From Fibrobacterota bacterium (GTDB taxonomy: Bacteria > Fibrobacterota > Fibrobacteria > UBA5070), in assembly GCA_016715065.1 (NCBI GenBank), contig JADKBN010000003.1, positions 642,501 through 706,500 on the forward strand: a stretch of DNA of 64,000 nucleotides, given 5' to 3'. This document shows positions 1 to 7,970 of the stretch, piece by piece. The position numbers and the translations under genes were made by a program. Numbering within the stretch: the stretch's first letter is position 1; every line of letters begins with the position of its first letter. The notes below the pieces were generated by a model, which saw only the letters and a list, made by a program, of their open reading frames with translations, did no database searches and was not told the origin of the DNA.

Positions 1-99
1 GAAGGGCCGTCCGAGACCAGGACGTTGATAGGTCACAGATGTAAGCGCCGCAAGGTGTTAAGTCGAGTGATACTAATCGCCCGTGTGGCTTCCAACCTC
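1..99 (+). rRNA. rrl: 23S ribosomal RNA, 3' end (partial)
   Basis: The first ~100 bases match the conserved 3' end of bacterial 23S rRNA: the ACGTTGATAGG segment, then GTGTAAGCGC-like sequence, then GGTACTAAT-like sequence and the closing CCGTG-GGCTT. The gene enters from the left edge, so only its last helices are seen. The exact 3' end is estimated from alignment by eye to the Escherichia coli end. The 5S gene follows about 90 bases downstream, the usual 23S-5S order. Confidence 0.93.
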
Positions 100-189
100 A
101 TCCTCCCCCTCCACAATGATTTTCAGACACGCATCTTGCGAAGTCTTCCAACTTAAATCGCTTCTTGATTGGCTATCCAGCCCACGATT

Positions 190-306
190 TGTGGTGGTGT
201 TAGCGAGAAGGCCACACCTGTTCCCATCCCGAACACAGCAGTTAAGCTTCTCAGCGCCAATGGTACTCGGACTATAAGACTCCGGGGAGAGTAGGTCGCC
301 GCCACA
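190..306 (+). rRNA. rrf: 5S ribosomal RNA
   Basis: A 5S rRNA of about 117 bases. The terminal helix pairs GTGGTGG at the 5' end with CCGCCAC at the 3' end. The conserved internal core CCCATCCCGAACACAG is present, followed by GTTAAGC, GCGCCAATGGTA and GAGAGTAGG. Ends are placed from the terminal helix and may be off by one or two bases. It is the last gene of the rRNA operon and is followed directly by an intrinsic terminator. Confidence 0.95.
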
Positions 307-315
307 TTCCTTCAG

Positions 316-351
316 AGAGCCCTTCATCCAACGATGGAGGGCTTTCTGCGT
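316..351 (+). terminator. rRNA operon intrinsic terminator
   Basis: A hairpin pairs AGCCCTTCATC with GATGGAGGGCT across a CAAC loop (one G-T pair) and is followed by TTTCTGCGTTTT. It lies 10 bases after the 5S gene, where termination of the rRNA transcript is expected. Confidence 0.85.
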
Positions 352-434
352 TTTGGGAAATGCCAGAAATCACGCGAAGGGAATTCCCCCGTTCTTGGTT
401 TGGTGCCACACCAATCCTGGTGTATATTCCCAAA

Positions 435-576
435 GTCCACGGAACTGACGCAATCGGGGAGCACCCCAAGGAACCGTGGAACCAATTCGCCTTCTGAGCG
501 TTTTGATGGCCGCCGCGCGTCTGGGCAACCCTTCTGGGACCCGGGCGGCCGTCCAGGTCCCTCCACTTCGCGGAGG
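435..576 (+). promoter_or_regulatory. ZTP (pfl) riboswitch with SD-sequestering hairpin
   Basis: The glyA leader folds like a ZTP riboswitch. P1 pairs CCACGG (437-442) with CCGTGG (474-479). Between them lie the core AACTGACGCAAT (the family has ACUGRCG), a small P2 hairpin GGGG-AGCA-CCCC, and an AAGGAA joint. After a linker comes GCGTCTGGGCA (about 516-526), matching the family's CCGCCUGGGC pseudoknot strand. Downstream, CCTCC (560-564) can pair with GGAGG (572-576), the glyA ribosome binding site, which suggests translational control. ZTP riboswitches are known to control glyA and purine or one-carbon genes. The motif was recognised by eye; a covariance-model search would settle it. Confidence 0.78.
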
Positions 577-581
577 AACCC

Positions 582-1808
582 ATGAACAAGACCATCGAGC
601 CCCAATTGCAAACCCTTCTTGGACTGGAAGAGAAGCGTCAACACGATCGGATCCGGCTGATCGCCTCGGAAAATTACGCGAGCCAAGCGGTTCGTCAGGC
701 ATGCTCGAGCGTATTGATGAACAAGTATTCCGAGGGTTACCCAGGTAAGCGATTCTATGAAGGTCAGCAAGTGGTTGACCAAGTGGAGAGACTTGCGATC
801 GCACGAGCAAGGGAATTATTCGGAGCCGAGCACGCGAATGTTCAGCCCTACAGCGGGTCTCCCGCGAATTTGGCGGTATACCATGCGTTTTTGAAGCCAG
901 GGGACACGGTCTTGGGGCTGGATCTCGATCACGGAGGCCACTTGACCCATGGATCGAAGGCTTCCGTGACGGGAAAATGGTTCCATGCGGTCCACTACAA
1001 ACTGGACCCTTTGACGGGTTATCTCGACATGGCTTCCGTTGCCGCCATGGCACGCTTGCACCGACCGAAGTTGCTGGTCTGTGGCCATTCTGCCTGGCCC
1101 CGAATTCCGGATTTCGCCGGCTTTCGTGCAATCGCAGATGAAGTGGGGGCTGTTTTTTGGGTAGACATGGCCCATTTCGCCGGCCTGGTGGCGGGGCGTG
1201 TTCATCCCAATCCGGTACCGTTGGCGGATGTGGTTACCACGACCACCCATAAGACATTGCGAGGACCTCGTGGGGGTATGATTCTCTGCAAGGAGCAATT
1301 CGCAAGTCGGGTGGATAGGGCATTGTTTCCAGGTCTTCAAGGAGGACCTCATGTGCACAACATCGCTGGAATTGCCCAAGCGCTATGGGAAGCGTCCCAA
1401 CCGGAATTTTCCCAGTATACGACGAATGTGGTGATCAACGCGGAGACTCTCGCGGAAGGATTGAGGCAACACGGGTTCGATCTGGTGACAGGAGGAACCC
1501 AGAACCATTTGTTGTTGCTGGATCTGCGCCGGCAAGGAGTGGATGGTAAGACGATCGCCGAGGCCATGGACCTCGCTGGCCTGGTGGCCAATGCCAACAA
1601 GGTGCCTTGGGACCACGGATCCGCCTCGCGTCCTTCGGGATTACGCTTGGGAACCGCTGCCGTGACCACGCGAGGAATGGGAGTTCCTGAAATGGTCCGA
1701 ATCGCCGACTGGTTCAAGGACTGTGTGGCTCATCATGATCAGCCATCGAAACTCGAAGAAATACGAGCAGCGTCCACGGAAATGGCCAGGAAATTCCCAG
1801 TTCCGTGA
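582..1808 (+). CDS. glyA: Serine hydroxymethyltransferase
   Basis: Cytosolic PLP enzyme (408 aa) that interconverts serine plus tetrahydrofolate with glycine plus methylene-tetrahydrofolate, the main source of one-carbon units. Visible motifs are the N-terminal ASENYAS and the S-E-G-Y-P-G-x-R-F-Y-x-G segment, and the PLP-lysine motif TTTTHKTLRGPRGG with K at about residue 224. The length is normal for bacterial GlyA. The ATG has a strong site (GGAGG) six bases upstream, inside the hairpin described for the leader. The product supplies folate units that are limiting when ZTP accumulates, which fits the predicted ZTP riboswitch. The gene converges on the ppk-ppx pair, whose end lies 18 bases away. 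Confidence 0.97.
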   Translation: MNKTIEPQLQTLLGLEEKRQHDRIRLIASENYASQAVRQACSSVLMNKYSEGYPGKRFYEGQQVVDQVERLAIARARELFGAEHANVQPYSGSPANLAVYHAFLKPGDTVLGLDLDHGGHLTHGSKASVTGKWFHAVHYKLDPLTGYLDMASVAAMARLHRPKLLVCGHSAWPRIPDFAGFRAIADEVGAVFWVDMAHFAGLVAGRVHPNPVPLADVVTTTTHKTLRGPRGGMILCKEQFASRVDRALFPGLQGGPHVHNIAGIAQALWEASQPEFSQYTTNVVINAETLAEGLRQHGFDLVTGGTQNHLLLLDLRRQGVDGKTIAEAMDLAGLVANANKVPWDHGSASRPSGLRLGTAAVTTRGMGVPEMVRIADWFKDCVAHHDQPSKLEEIRAASTEMARKFPVP

Positions 1809-1826
1809 GCCACTCGCCTCGCCGCC

Positions 1827-2744
1827 TCAGTGGGCGAGGCTCAAGACCGGCGTTCGATGGAAGACATCCTGGAACATCGATACGACCATGCCTTCACGAA
1901 TGCCTGTGCCAGGAACGCAAAAGTCCTTCACGTCGAGCCATTTGAATGACTGGTAGTAGATGTGTGCAGCTTCGACGATCACATCGGCACGGTCTGGTTT
2001 CAGTTCGAACTCCAGCATACGGTCGACCCCCGAGAGAGCTGCGAGCTCGTCCCAAAGTTTGTGAAGCTCCTTGCGTGACATCTGGTGGCTCTTACCGCCA
2101 GACAGTTCCAGTAGTTTTTCCGCATTGCCACCCACCGCGATCCCGCGTTCTGGTTGACTTGCCTTGGGAAGATCCTGGAGCCAGCTTTGGAGTCGATCCC
2201 ATTCGGAGTCCTCCACCTTTCCTTCAAGAAGTCGCACCGCCCCGATTCTGAACGAATCCCGGGCGATGGATCTGCCGTCTCGAAGGACCGACAATTGAGT
2301 GCTCCCTCCCCCCACATCCACGCACAAGTACAGCCCTTCGGACAGGTCAGGGTTCGCCGCATGCGCCAGGAGTGAAAGTTCGGCTTCCTCGTCGCCGTCG
2401 ATGATTTCGAGTTCGATGCCGGTTTCGGACAGAATTTGATCTGCCAGTCCGCGGCCGTTCTTTGCATCGCGCATGGCGGAGGTGGCCACGGCACGAAAGC
2501 ATCGAGGAGAAAAGATCGATTTCAGATGGGCGAATGCGTGGAAGGTATGCGCCAGATGGCTAGCACTGGTCTTGGATATGGCTCCGGAGGAGAAGACATC
2601 TTCTCCCAAGCGCACTGGAACGCGGTATGTGGCTTCCCCGACAATGTGGTCTTTTCCGTCTTTTTGGACGGCTTGCCATACTTGCATCCGTACGCCGTTG
2701 GTTCCGACATCGCATGCGATCAATCGCGGGGGAGGTTTGTTCAT
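1827..2744 (-). CDS. Exopolyphosphatase / Ppx-GppA family phosphatase
   Basis: Protein of 305 aa of the Ppx/GppA family in the ASKHA fold, which removes terminal phosphate from polyphosphate or converts pppGpp to ppGpp. The first phosphate-binding motif D-V-G-T-N-G is at residues 12-17, and the second, D-V-G-G-G-S-T-Q, is mid-protein after an acidic E-E-A stretch. Its length is that of the short single-module family members, without the HD-like C-terminal domain of E. coli Ppx. I chose the ATG at 2744 because it overlaps the ppk stop codon as ATGA and sits just before the first motif; the frame stays open further upstream but only inside ppk. Co-transcription with ppk favours exopolyphosphatase over guanosine pentaphosphatase. 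Confidence 0.88.
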   Translation of the reverse strand: MNKPPPRLIACDVGTNGVRMQVWQAVQKDGKDHIVGEATYRVPVRLGEDVFSSGAISKTSASHLAHTFHAFAHLKSIFSPRCFRAVATSAMRDAKNGRGLADQILSETGIELEIIDGDEEAELSLLAHAANPDLSEGLYLCVDVGGGSTQLSVLRDGRSIARDSFRIGAVRLLEGKVEDSEWDRLQSWLQDLPKASQPERGIAVGGNAEKLLELSGGKSHQMSRKELHKLWDELAALSGVDRMLEFELKPDRADVIVEAAHIYYQSFKWLDVKDFCVPGTGIREGMVVSMFQDVFHRTPVLSLAH

Positions 2745-4798
2745 CGACGTTGCTCGGAAAGCCAGCGGGGGATTTCCTTGTGGGAGTCCCAGATGGGGCC
2801 GGTCACGCGCAAGTTCGCATTTTTTTGGTTCCAGGTGCGGGCGTTCTCCGTATCGCGCCACTGCATCTCAAATTCGTGCACAAGCGTCTTGATCAGCGTC
2901 TTGTCGTGGATGGGGCAGCTCACTTCGATGCGACCATCCAGATTGCGGCTCATCCAATCCCCGGAGGTCAGCCATACCTTGGGCTTGCCGCCGTTGCAAA
3001 ACGAGACCATGCGGGAATGTTCGAGGAACCGGCCGACCAATCCCCTTGTTTCCAGGTTCGGGTGGCCGTGAGGGGATTCCGACACCAGGCAGTTCATCCC
3101 TCGAACCAGGATCTGCACGGGAACGCCGTTGTTGGCTGCATCGATCAACTCCCGCATGAGGGTTTCATCGGCGAGGTTGTTCAGACGCAGACGAATCCAG
3201 GACTTTTCCCCTTTGGCATGGCGAGCGCGTTCCTCCCGGATCCGCGAGATGAATTGCTCCCTTGAACCGAACGGTGAGACGATCAGCTGGCGGAAATCCG
3301 GGACCTTGTAGTTGTTGCGGAAGAACTCGAAGACCTGTTGGATTTCCGATGTGATGGCCGGGTCGGCGGTCAGCAACATGTGGTCGGTGTAGACTCTGGC
3401 GGTGTCCTCGTTGAAGTTTCCAGTGCCGACAGCGGCGTAGTGGCGCGACTTCTTCCCTTCGCGACGCGATACCAGACAGATTTTGGCGTGAACTTTCAGT
3501 CCCCTCACCCCCGGAATCACCTCGACGCCCTCGTCCCGCAGGTCGTTGACCCAGGAGATGTTGTTCTCTTCGTCGAACCGGGCGAGCACCTCCATCAGGA
3601 CGGTCACTTTTTTGCCGTTGCGAGCCGCATTGACCAATGCGTTGAGTACGCTGGATTCCTGGCTCACGCGATAGACGGTCATCCGGATGTGGGTCACGTC
3701 CGGATCGATCGCCGCTTCGCGAAGGAAGTCCAGGAACAGCCCGAAATCGTGCCAAGGGAAATGCAGAAGGCGGTCTTTCTTGCCGATCGCCTGCATGATC
3801 CGACGGACCCCGGAAAGTTGGGGATGGGGGATGTGCCGGAAGCGAGGGTAGGACAATTCCTTCCGGCCCAGCCGTGGGAAGGACATGAAGTCCTTGAAAT
3901 TGTGCTCGCGCATGCCAGGGATGCGAGCGTCCGCGCGGTCCAGGCCGATCTTCCGGAGAATATTCTTGAGAATCGGTTCCGGCATTTCGCGATCGTGGAC
4001 GACCCGGACTGGTGCACCGGTGGCGCGTTTGCGAAGTCCCAGATTGACCCTGCTCAGGAATCCGTCGCCGAATTCGGAATTCAAATCCAATTCCGCGTCG
4101 CGGTTGACCTTGAAGGCCCAGGCCTTGATCTGGCGAGGCTGGAACATCCAAAAGACCTCGCGTAACCCCCAGCGCACCACGTCTTCCAGCAGGATCACGC
4201 TGTGGATTCCATCGACCACAGGGAGCTCCAAAAAGCGGGGAAGGGTCTCTGGAACCTCGATCAAAGCCAAAGGAGGTGCACCCGATCGGCCACCCACGAA
4301 CGAGATGGCCAGATGGACCACGTGGTCGTGCAAGAGAGGCAGATCGGCGCCTCGCGGAACCAGAATGGGGACCAATCGCGGACGGACTTTGTCGGTGAAA
4401 AACGAGCGGACCGCGCCTTCCTGCTCCTTGGATAGCTGGGTTTCGTCGACGATGCGGATTTTTTCGTGCAAAAGCTCGACGGCGAGCTTTTCGTAGCAGG
4501 ACTCGAATCGTTCGCCAAGTTCTGTCACACGATGGGCGATGGTCTGCAGAAGTTTGCGCACCGTGGTCCCGGCGATGCGGTGCGCCGGCCCGTTTTCGGA
4601 TTCCAGTCTTCGCAATCCAGCGACCCGGACCCGGTAGAACTCGTCCAGGTTGTTCGAGTAGATCCCTAGGAATCGAAGGCGATCCAAGAGTGGATGGCGG
4701 GAATCATTGGCTTCCTCCAGGACCCGTTCATTGAACAGAAGCCAGGAAAGTTCCTTGGGAAATGAGTGTCCGGAGGGAGCTATGGATGCTTTGTGCAT
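2741..4798 (-). CDS. ppk: Polyphosphate kinase 1
   Basis: PPK1 (685 aa), which reversibly makes polyphosphate from the gamma-phosphate of ATP. The N domain begins with the typical E-L-S-W-L-x-F-N-x-R-V-L-E-E-A segment and is followed by N-L-D-E-F-Y-R-V-R. The C-terminal phospholipase-D-like halves contain GLKVHAKICLV, with the autophosphorylated histidine at about residue 437, and G-T-G-N-F-N-E-D-T-A. Further on are the L-T-S-G-D-W-M-S-R-N motif and R-I-E-V-x-C-P-I. The length matches the family. It is the first gene of a two-gene unit with the exopolyphosphatase (ATGA overlap), so synthesis and breakdown of polyphosphate appear to be coupled. Confidence 0.97.
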   Translation of the reverse strand: MHKASIAPSGHSFPKELSWLLFNERVLEEANDSRHPLLDRLRFLGIYSNNLDEFYRVRVAGLRRLESENGPAHRIAGTTVRKLLQTIAHRVTELGERFESCYEKLAVELLHEKIRIVDETQLSKEQEGAVRSFFTDKVRPRLVPILVPRGADLPLLHDHVVHLAISFVGGRSGAPPLALIEVPETLPRFLELPVVDGIHSVILLEDVVRWGLREVFWMFQPRQIKAWAFKVNRDAELDLNSEFGDGFLSRVNLGLRKRATGAPVRVVHDREMPEPILKNILRKIGLDRADARIPGMREHNFKDFMSFPRLGRKELSYPRFRHIPHPQLSGVRRIMQAIGKKDRLLHFPWHDFGLFLDFLREAAIDPDVTHIRMTVYRVSQESSVLNALVNAARNGKKVTVLMEVLARFDEENNISWVNDLRDEGVEVIPGVRGLKVHAKICLVSRREGKKSRHYAAVGTGNFNEDTARVYTDHMLLTADPAITSEIQQVFEFFRNNYKVPDFRQLIVSPFGSREQFISRIREERARHAKGEKSWIRLRLNNLADETLMRELIDAANNGVPVQILVRGMNCLVSESPHGHPNLETRGLVGRFLEHSRMVSFCNGGKPKVWLTSGDWMSRNLDGRIEVSCPIHDKTLIKTLVHEFEMQWRDTENARTWNQKNANLRVTGPIWDSHKEIPRWLSEQRR

Positions 4799-4870
4799 AG
4801 AAGAGAAAAGATGTGCCTTGGGTGTTGCAGCGATGTTTCCGAAACAGGGGAATCCAACTGCGGCGGGAGA

Positions 4871-6301
4871 CTAACGCGACCGGCCCCACATGGGCGGAAC
4901 CCGACCTAGGTTTGTTTTGAGACGGAAGTTCCGGACATGTTCCACAAGCAGGTCGCGATCCCATCGTTCGATGTATTCGGGAGCCAGGCTTTCAAAAGAA
5001 AATCCGGTGATCTCGTAGGGGCGATCTCTCAATGCCTGTGGGATCGCCACCTTATACCGTTCGGACGGCAAGATTGGCTTGTCATCGATCAACACGACTC
5101 CACGGGAACCACCAAAGGCGGAACTGTCGCTGGTGCACGATGCACCGGACAAGAACAGATATTCCGTCGAGCGCGACATCTGGCGACGAAGTAATCTTTC
5201 CAGTTCGGACCCGGGGAGCTCGAATACGGAGACCTGTTGGGCGGGACCCAGAACCTTCCACATGTCGCCAACGGTGATCTTGCCCTTTGGCAAGCCGGAC
5301 TTCAGGGCCGAAAACGGCACCAGGGCAACGTGCGAGCCCGATTGGAATCGCAAGGCATCCGCGACCCAGTTGCCCAGATTTCCCTCTCTGGTCGGGATGG
5401 GCCATGCCTCCTTGAGGGTATCGAGCACCGAGTCCGTTTTCGATTTGAGCATGCGCTGGAGACTGTCCAAGGTCGGGGATATCGGACCCGGAAATTTTGC
5501 TTTGGCAGGAAGTGTGGTGGTCACCGAGGCGACTTGGATCCCCGATTCGGTCGGGGACAATTCCAGTTGGTGAAGACGGTGGGGGCCCCCGGTAAGCTTG
5601 GCGTACCACACGGCATCTTTCCGGTAGACGGTGTCCCTGCCCTCGGCTTGCATGGAGACAACCAGATCCAGACCAGGGACTTCCTGGGCGAGGGTTTGAT
5701 CGAACTCGAACCCGGCGTGCGATACCAGGATCACAACCTTCACGTCGGAAGCCCGCAGTTCCTCGATGGCGGTCTGCACATAAAGGGTGGCGTCCTCCGA
5801 TCGAAGATCGGTGGTGCGGATGGGCCGGTCCGTGGAAGAGACGCTCGGGTCGACGACGCCGATCACCCCTAGACGGAATCCGTCGAAGTCCCAGATGCTC
5901 GATGCACGCCCCCCGTAGGGCTTGGTCGTGAGGGCGTTGCGAAGATTGGCGGTCAGGAGTGGATAGGTCCGCAGCTTCTGGAGGGAATCCAGTTGGGCAC
6001 GAGGCCAGACAAAATCGGCGGAGCCGAGGATCGCCGCATCCGGATGGACCCGTTCCAAGAGTTTGGCCGGGCCTGCGCTTTGGGTCAGAAACGCCATGTC
6101 CGAACCGGACAGGGCGTTGCCACCATCCAGCGCAAGCAAAGGTTTTCGCTCCTGATCGGCTGCTTTGCGCAGCGAGTCGATCCTGGCAAGCAGGGCGGGT
6201 GAAAATTCACCACCCAGATCGCTCCATACCAAGAGCGATGCCGAGACTGGATTTGAATTGGCCACCAAGGTGGCCAGCACGGTTGAGGCGAAGAAGGACA
6301 T
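4871..6301 (-). CDS. 5'-nucleotidase-like exported protein without metal ligands
   Basis: Exported protein of 476 aa with the UshA/5'-nucleotidase layout: a hydrophobic N-terminal signal, a metallophosphoesterase domain (about residues 25-240) and a C-terminal substrate domain (R-E-G-N-L-G-N-W-V-A-D-A-L-R at about 310). The catalytic metal ligands are mostly missing. The family's N-D-x-H-G reads S-D-L-G-G, the G-D motif reads G-N, the G-N-H-E-F motif reads G-S-A-D-F, and the G-H-x-H motif is S-M-Q-A-E. Only the first Asp and the S-H-x-G-F-E-x-D His remain. The protein is therefore probably not a metal-dependent hydrolase; a binding or structural role is possible. It lies upstream of ppk on the same strand with a 72-base gap. 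Confidence 0.8.
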   Translation of the reverse strand: MSFFASTVLATLVANSNPVSASLLVWSDLGGEFSPALLARIDSLRKAADQERKPLLALDGGNALSGSDMAFLTQSAGPAKLLERVHPDAAILGSADFVWPRAQLDSLQKLRTYPLLTANLRNALTTKPYGGRASSIWDFDGFRLGVIGVVDPSVSSTDRPIRTTDLRSEDATLYVQTAIEELRASDVKVVILVSHAGFEFDQTLAQEVPGLDLVVSMQAEGRDTVYRKDAVWYAKLTGGPHRLHQLELSPTESGIQVASVTTTLPAKAKFPGPISPTLDSLQRMLKSKTDSVLDTLKEAWPIPTREGNLGNWVADALRFQSGSHVALVPFSALKSGLPKGKITVGDMWKVLGPAQQVSVFELPGSELERLLRRQMSRSTEYLFLSGASCTSDSSAFGGSRGVVLIDDKPILPSERYKVAIPQALRDRPYEITGFSFESLAPEYIERWDRDLLVEHVRNFRLKTNLGRVPPMWGRSR

Positions 6302-6411
6302 GGACCTCTCTCACGGACGGCGGTTTTATCCGGTGTCTTGAATCTCAAGTTAACACAAATGAGTCCTGCCAGTTGGAATGGTAGGATCGAGAGGAATGGA
6401 GGTGACCGACA

Positions 6412-7497
6412 TTGAGCCTCAAATCTTTCTTTACTCATCTGATCGACGACGAGTCTAGCCATCCGGAATCCACGCATACGCCTCGGGAGGCGCGATCTAC
6501 CGTATCGAGTGCAGATGACGCGCTCGAGGAAGTATTGGTCACATTGGTGAATTCCGCGCCCAAGGAAGGGGAGGCCGGCAAAATCAGCGCGAAGATCTCC
6601 AAAATTTGCGATCGCTGGGGGATGGGAGGAACGCCTTACCTCGAAATACCATCGCTCGTACTTGAACAGCGCAGGGCCGAGAAAGAATGGTTTGAATCGA
6701 ATGTTCGCAGTTTGGCCGAGGCGGTGCTTACCGTGTTGCGCCGTCTCGGGAAGTCCGCTGGCTCGGTGCGGGAGGAAGGAAAAAGCCTCGGGAGCCATTT
6801 GGAAGAATTGCGAACAGCCACCAAGTCCGAAAGCCTTCCTGAACTGCGCAAGACCGTATTGGCAGCCGTGGAACAAATGACAGAGGAATTGAAAGCCAAC
6901 CAGGAGCGTCAAACGCGCGAAATGACCCAGATCAGCGGGGAGCTGGAAAATTTGAAGGGCGAGCTATCGCGTGTCCGCAAAGAAGCAACCTTGGATGGTC
7001 TGACGCGAGTGGCCAATCGTGCGTCATTGGACGAACACCTGGAGGCGGTGTTGGCGGTCCACCGGATCACGGGTAGGCCGTGCAGCCTTTTGATGGTGGA
7101 TATCGACCATTTCAAGGCAGTCAACGATCGTTTGGGGCATTTGGCGGGGGATGCCGCCTTGCGCGCCGTCGCAGATTGTTTGGTTCGGTCGTTTCCAAGG
7201 CGTTCCGATTTCGTGGGACGCTATGGAGGGGAAGAATTTTGCATCGTGCTGTCGGAAGACGCCGCTGACACGGGCAAACGTCTGGGTGAACGCTTCTTGC
7301 AAGCCATCCGCAAGTTGGAAGTCACCACCAGCGAAGAGCCCTTCACGCTGACGGTGTCGATGGGCATCGCCGAGCCAGGGGAGGCCGAAACCGTCGAAGA
7401 ATGGGTCTCATTTGCGGACCGGTTGCTATACAAAGCAAAGGACGAGGGACGAGATCGATTGGTGTGCACTGGAGAGCCAGATACGAAAACAGATTGA
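6412..7497 (+). CDS. Diguanylate cyclase (GGDEF)
   Basis: Cytoplasmic protein of 361 aa predicted to make cyclic di-GMP. The first ~190 residues have no recognised domain and end in a charged, probably coiled-coil stretch (about 135-195). The GGDEF domain follows, starting at T-L-D-G-L-T-R-V-A-N-R. The active site G-R-Y-G-G-E-E-F puts GGEEF at about 272-276, and R-R-S-D five residues before it is an intact inhibitory I-site. No transmembrane segment is visible. The start is a TTG: the frame has a stop three codons upstream, and GGAGGTGA lies seven to eight bases before the TTG. It is divergent from the nucleotidase-like gene. Confidence 0.92.
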   Translation: MSLKSFFTHLIDDESSHPESTHTPREARSTVSSADDALEEVLVTLVNSAPKEGEAGKISAKISKICDRWGMGGTPYLEIPSLVLEQRRAEKEWFESNVRSLAEAVLTVLRRLGKSAGSVREEGKSLGSHLEELRTATKSESLPELRKTVLAAVEQMTEELKANQERQTREMTQISGELENLKGELSRVRKEATLDGLTRVANRASLDEHLEAVLAVHRITGRPCSLLMVDIDHFKAVNDRLGHLAGDAALRAVADCLVRSFPRRSDFVGRYGGEEFCIVLSEDAADTGKRLGERFLQAIRKLEVTTSEEPFTLTVSMGIAEPGEAETVEEWVSFADRLLYKAKDEGRDRLVCTGEPDTKTD

Positions 7498-7553
7498 TGT
7501 GTGACACAAAATCGACACGTGAAACCAGCAATTCCGGCTCGATACTCCCAACC

Positions 7554-7844
7554 ATGAACAGGCAGTTGACGATTCTTTTGGTGGCGGGATTGGTGGGAGG
7601 GGCGATTGCAAGCCTTGCCAAGCCGATCACTCCTCCCCATTGGAGTCAACTCCAAGGCCGGATCCAGGTAGAGCTGTCCGGCGAGGACTTCTCTCGCTTC
7701 GAGCTGGTCGATCCTCGTGGTCGGCACCTAGCCTCGGGGAACCTGGTGGGTCGAACATGGTTTGATCTTCCCGTCTTCAGGGGAGCAGCCACCTTGCGAC
7801 TGGTGGGTCGGGACACCACGAACCTGCAGGTATTTTCGCGCTGA
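7554..7844 (+). CDS. Small exported protein, secretion-tail-like
   Basis: A 96-aa protein with a clear signal peptide (short positive start, then a hydrophobic Leu/Val/Ala/Gly stretch ending before A-K-P). The mature part of about 75 residues, with R-F-E-L-V-D-P-R-G-R-x-L, then L-P-V-F-R-G-A and a final L-R-L-V-G, resembles the short beta-sandwich tail that ends many secreted proteins of Fibrobacterota and Bacteroidota. Here it stands alone behind a signal peptide. The frame is open further upstream, but the ATG at 7554 precedes the signal peptide and lies 57 bases after the diguanylate cyclase. No function can be assigned. Confidence 0.6.
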   Translation: MNRQLTILLVAGLVGGAIASLAKPITPPHWSQLQGRIQVELSGEDFSRFELVDPRGRHLASGNLVGRTWFDLPVFRGAATLRLVGRDTTNLQVFSR

Positions 7845-7901
7845 GCGCTTTGCTTCGAGATGCTCGATCCCGGACATTTCGAACAACGGCGATTGGCTCT
7901 C

Positions 7902-7940
7902 CCAAGAAACGAAAAGGCCACGGGGATGTCCCCGCGGCCG
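7902..7940 (-). terminator. tpiA intrinsic terminator
   Basis: Read on the minus strand, GGCC-G-CGGGG pairs with CCCCG-T-GGCC around an ACAT loop and is followed by TTTTCGTTTCTT. It lies about 30 bases beyond the tpiA stop codon. Confidence 0.85.
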
Positions 7941-7970
7941 ATCGCTTGGATGCTTTTTACACGCTGCCGA

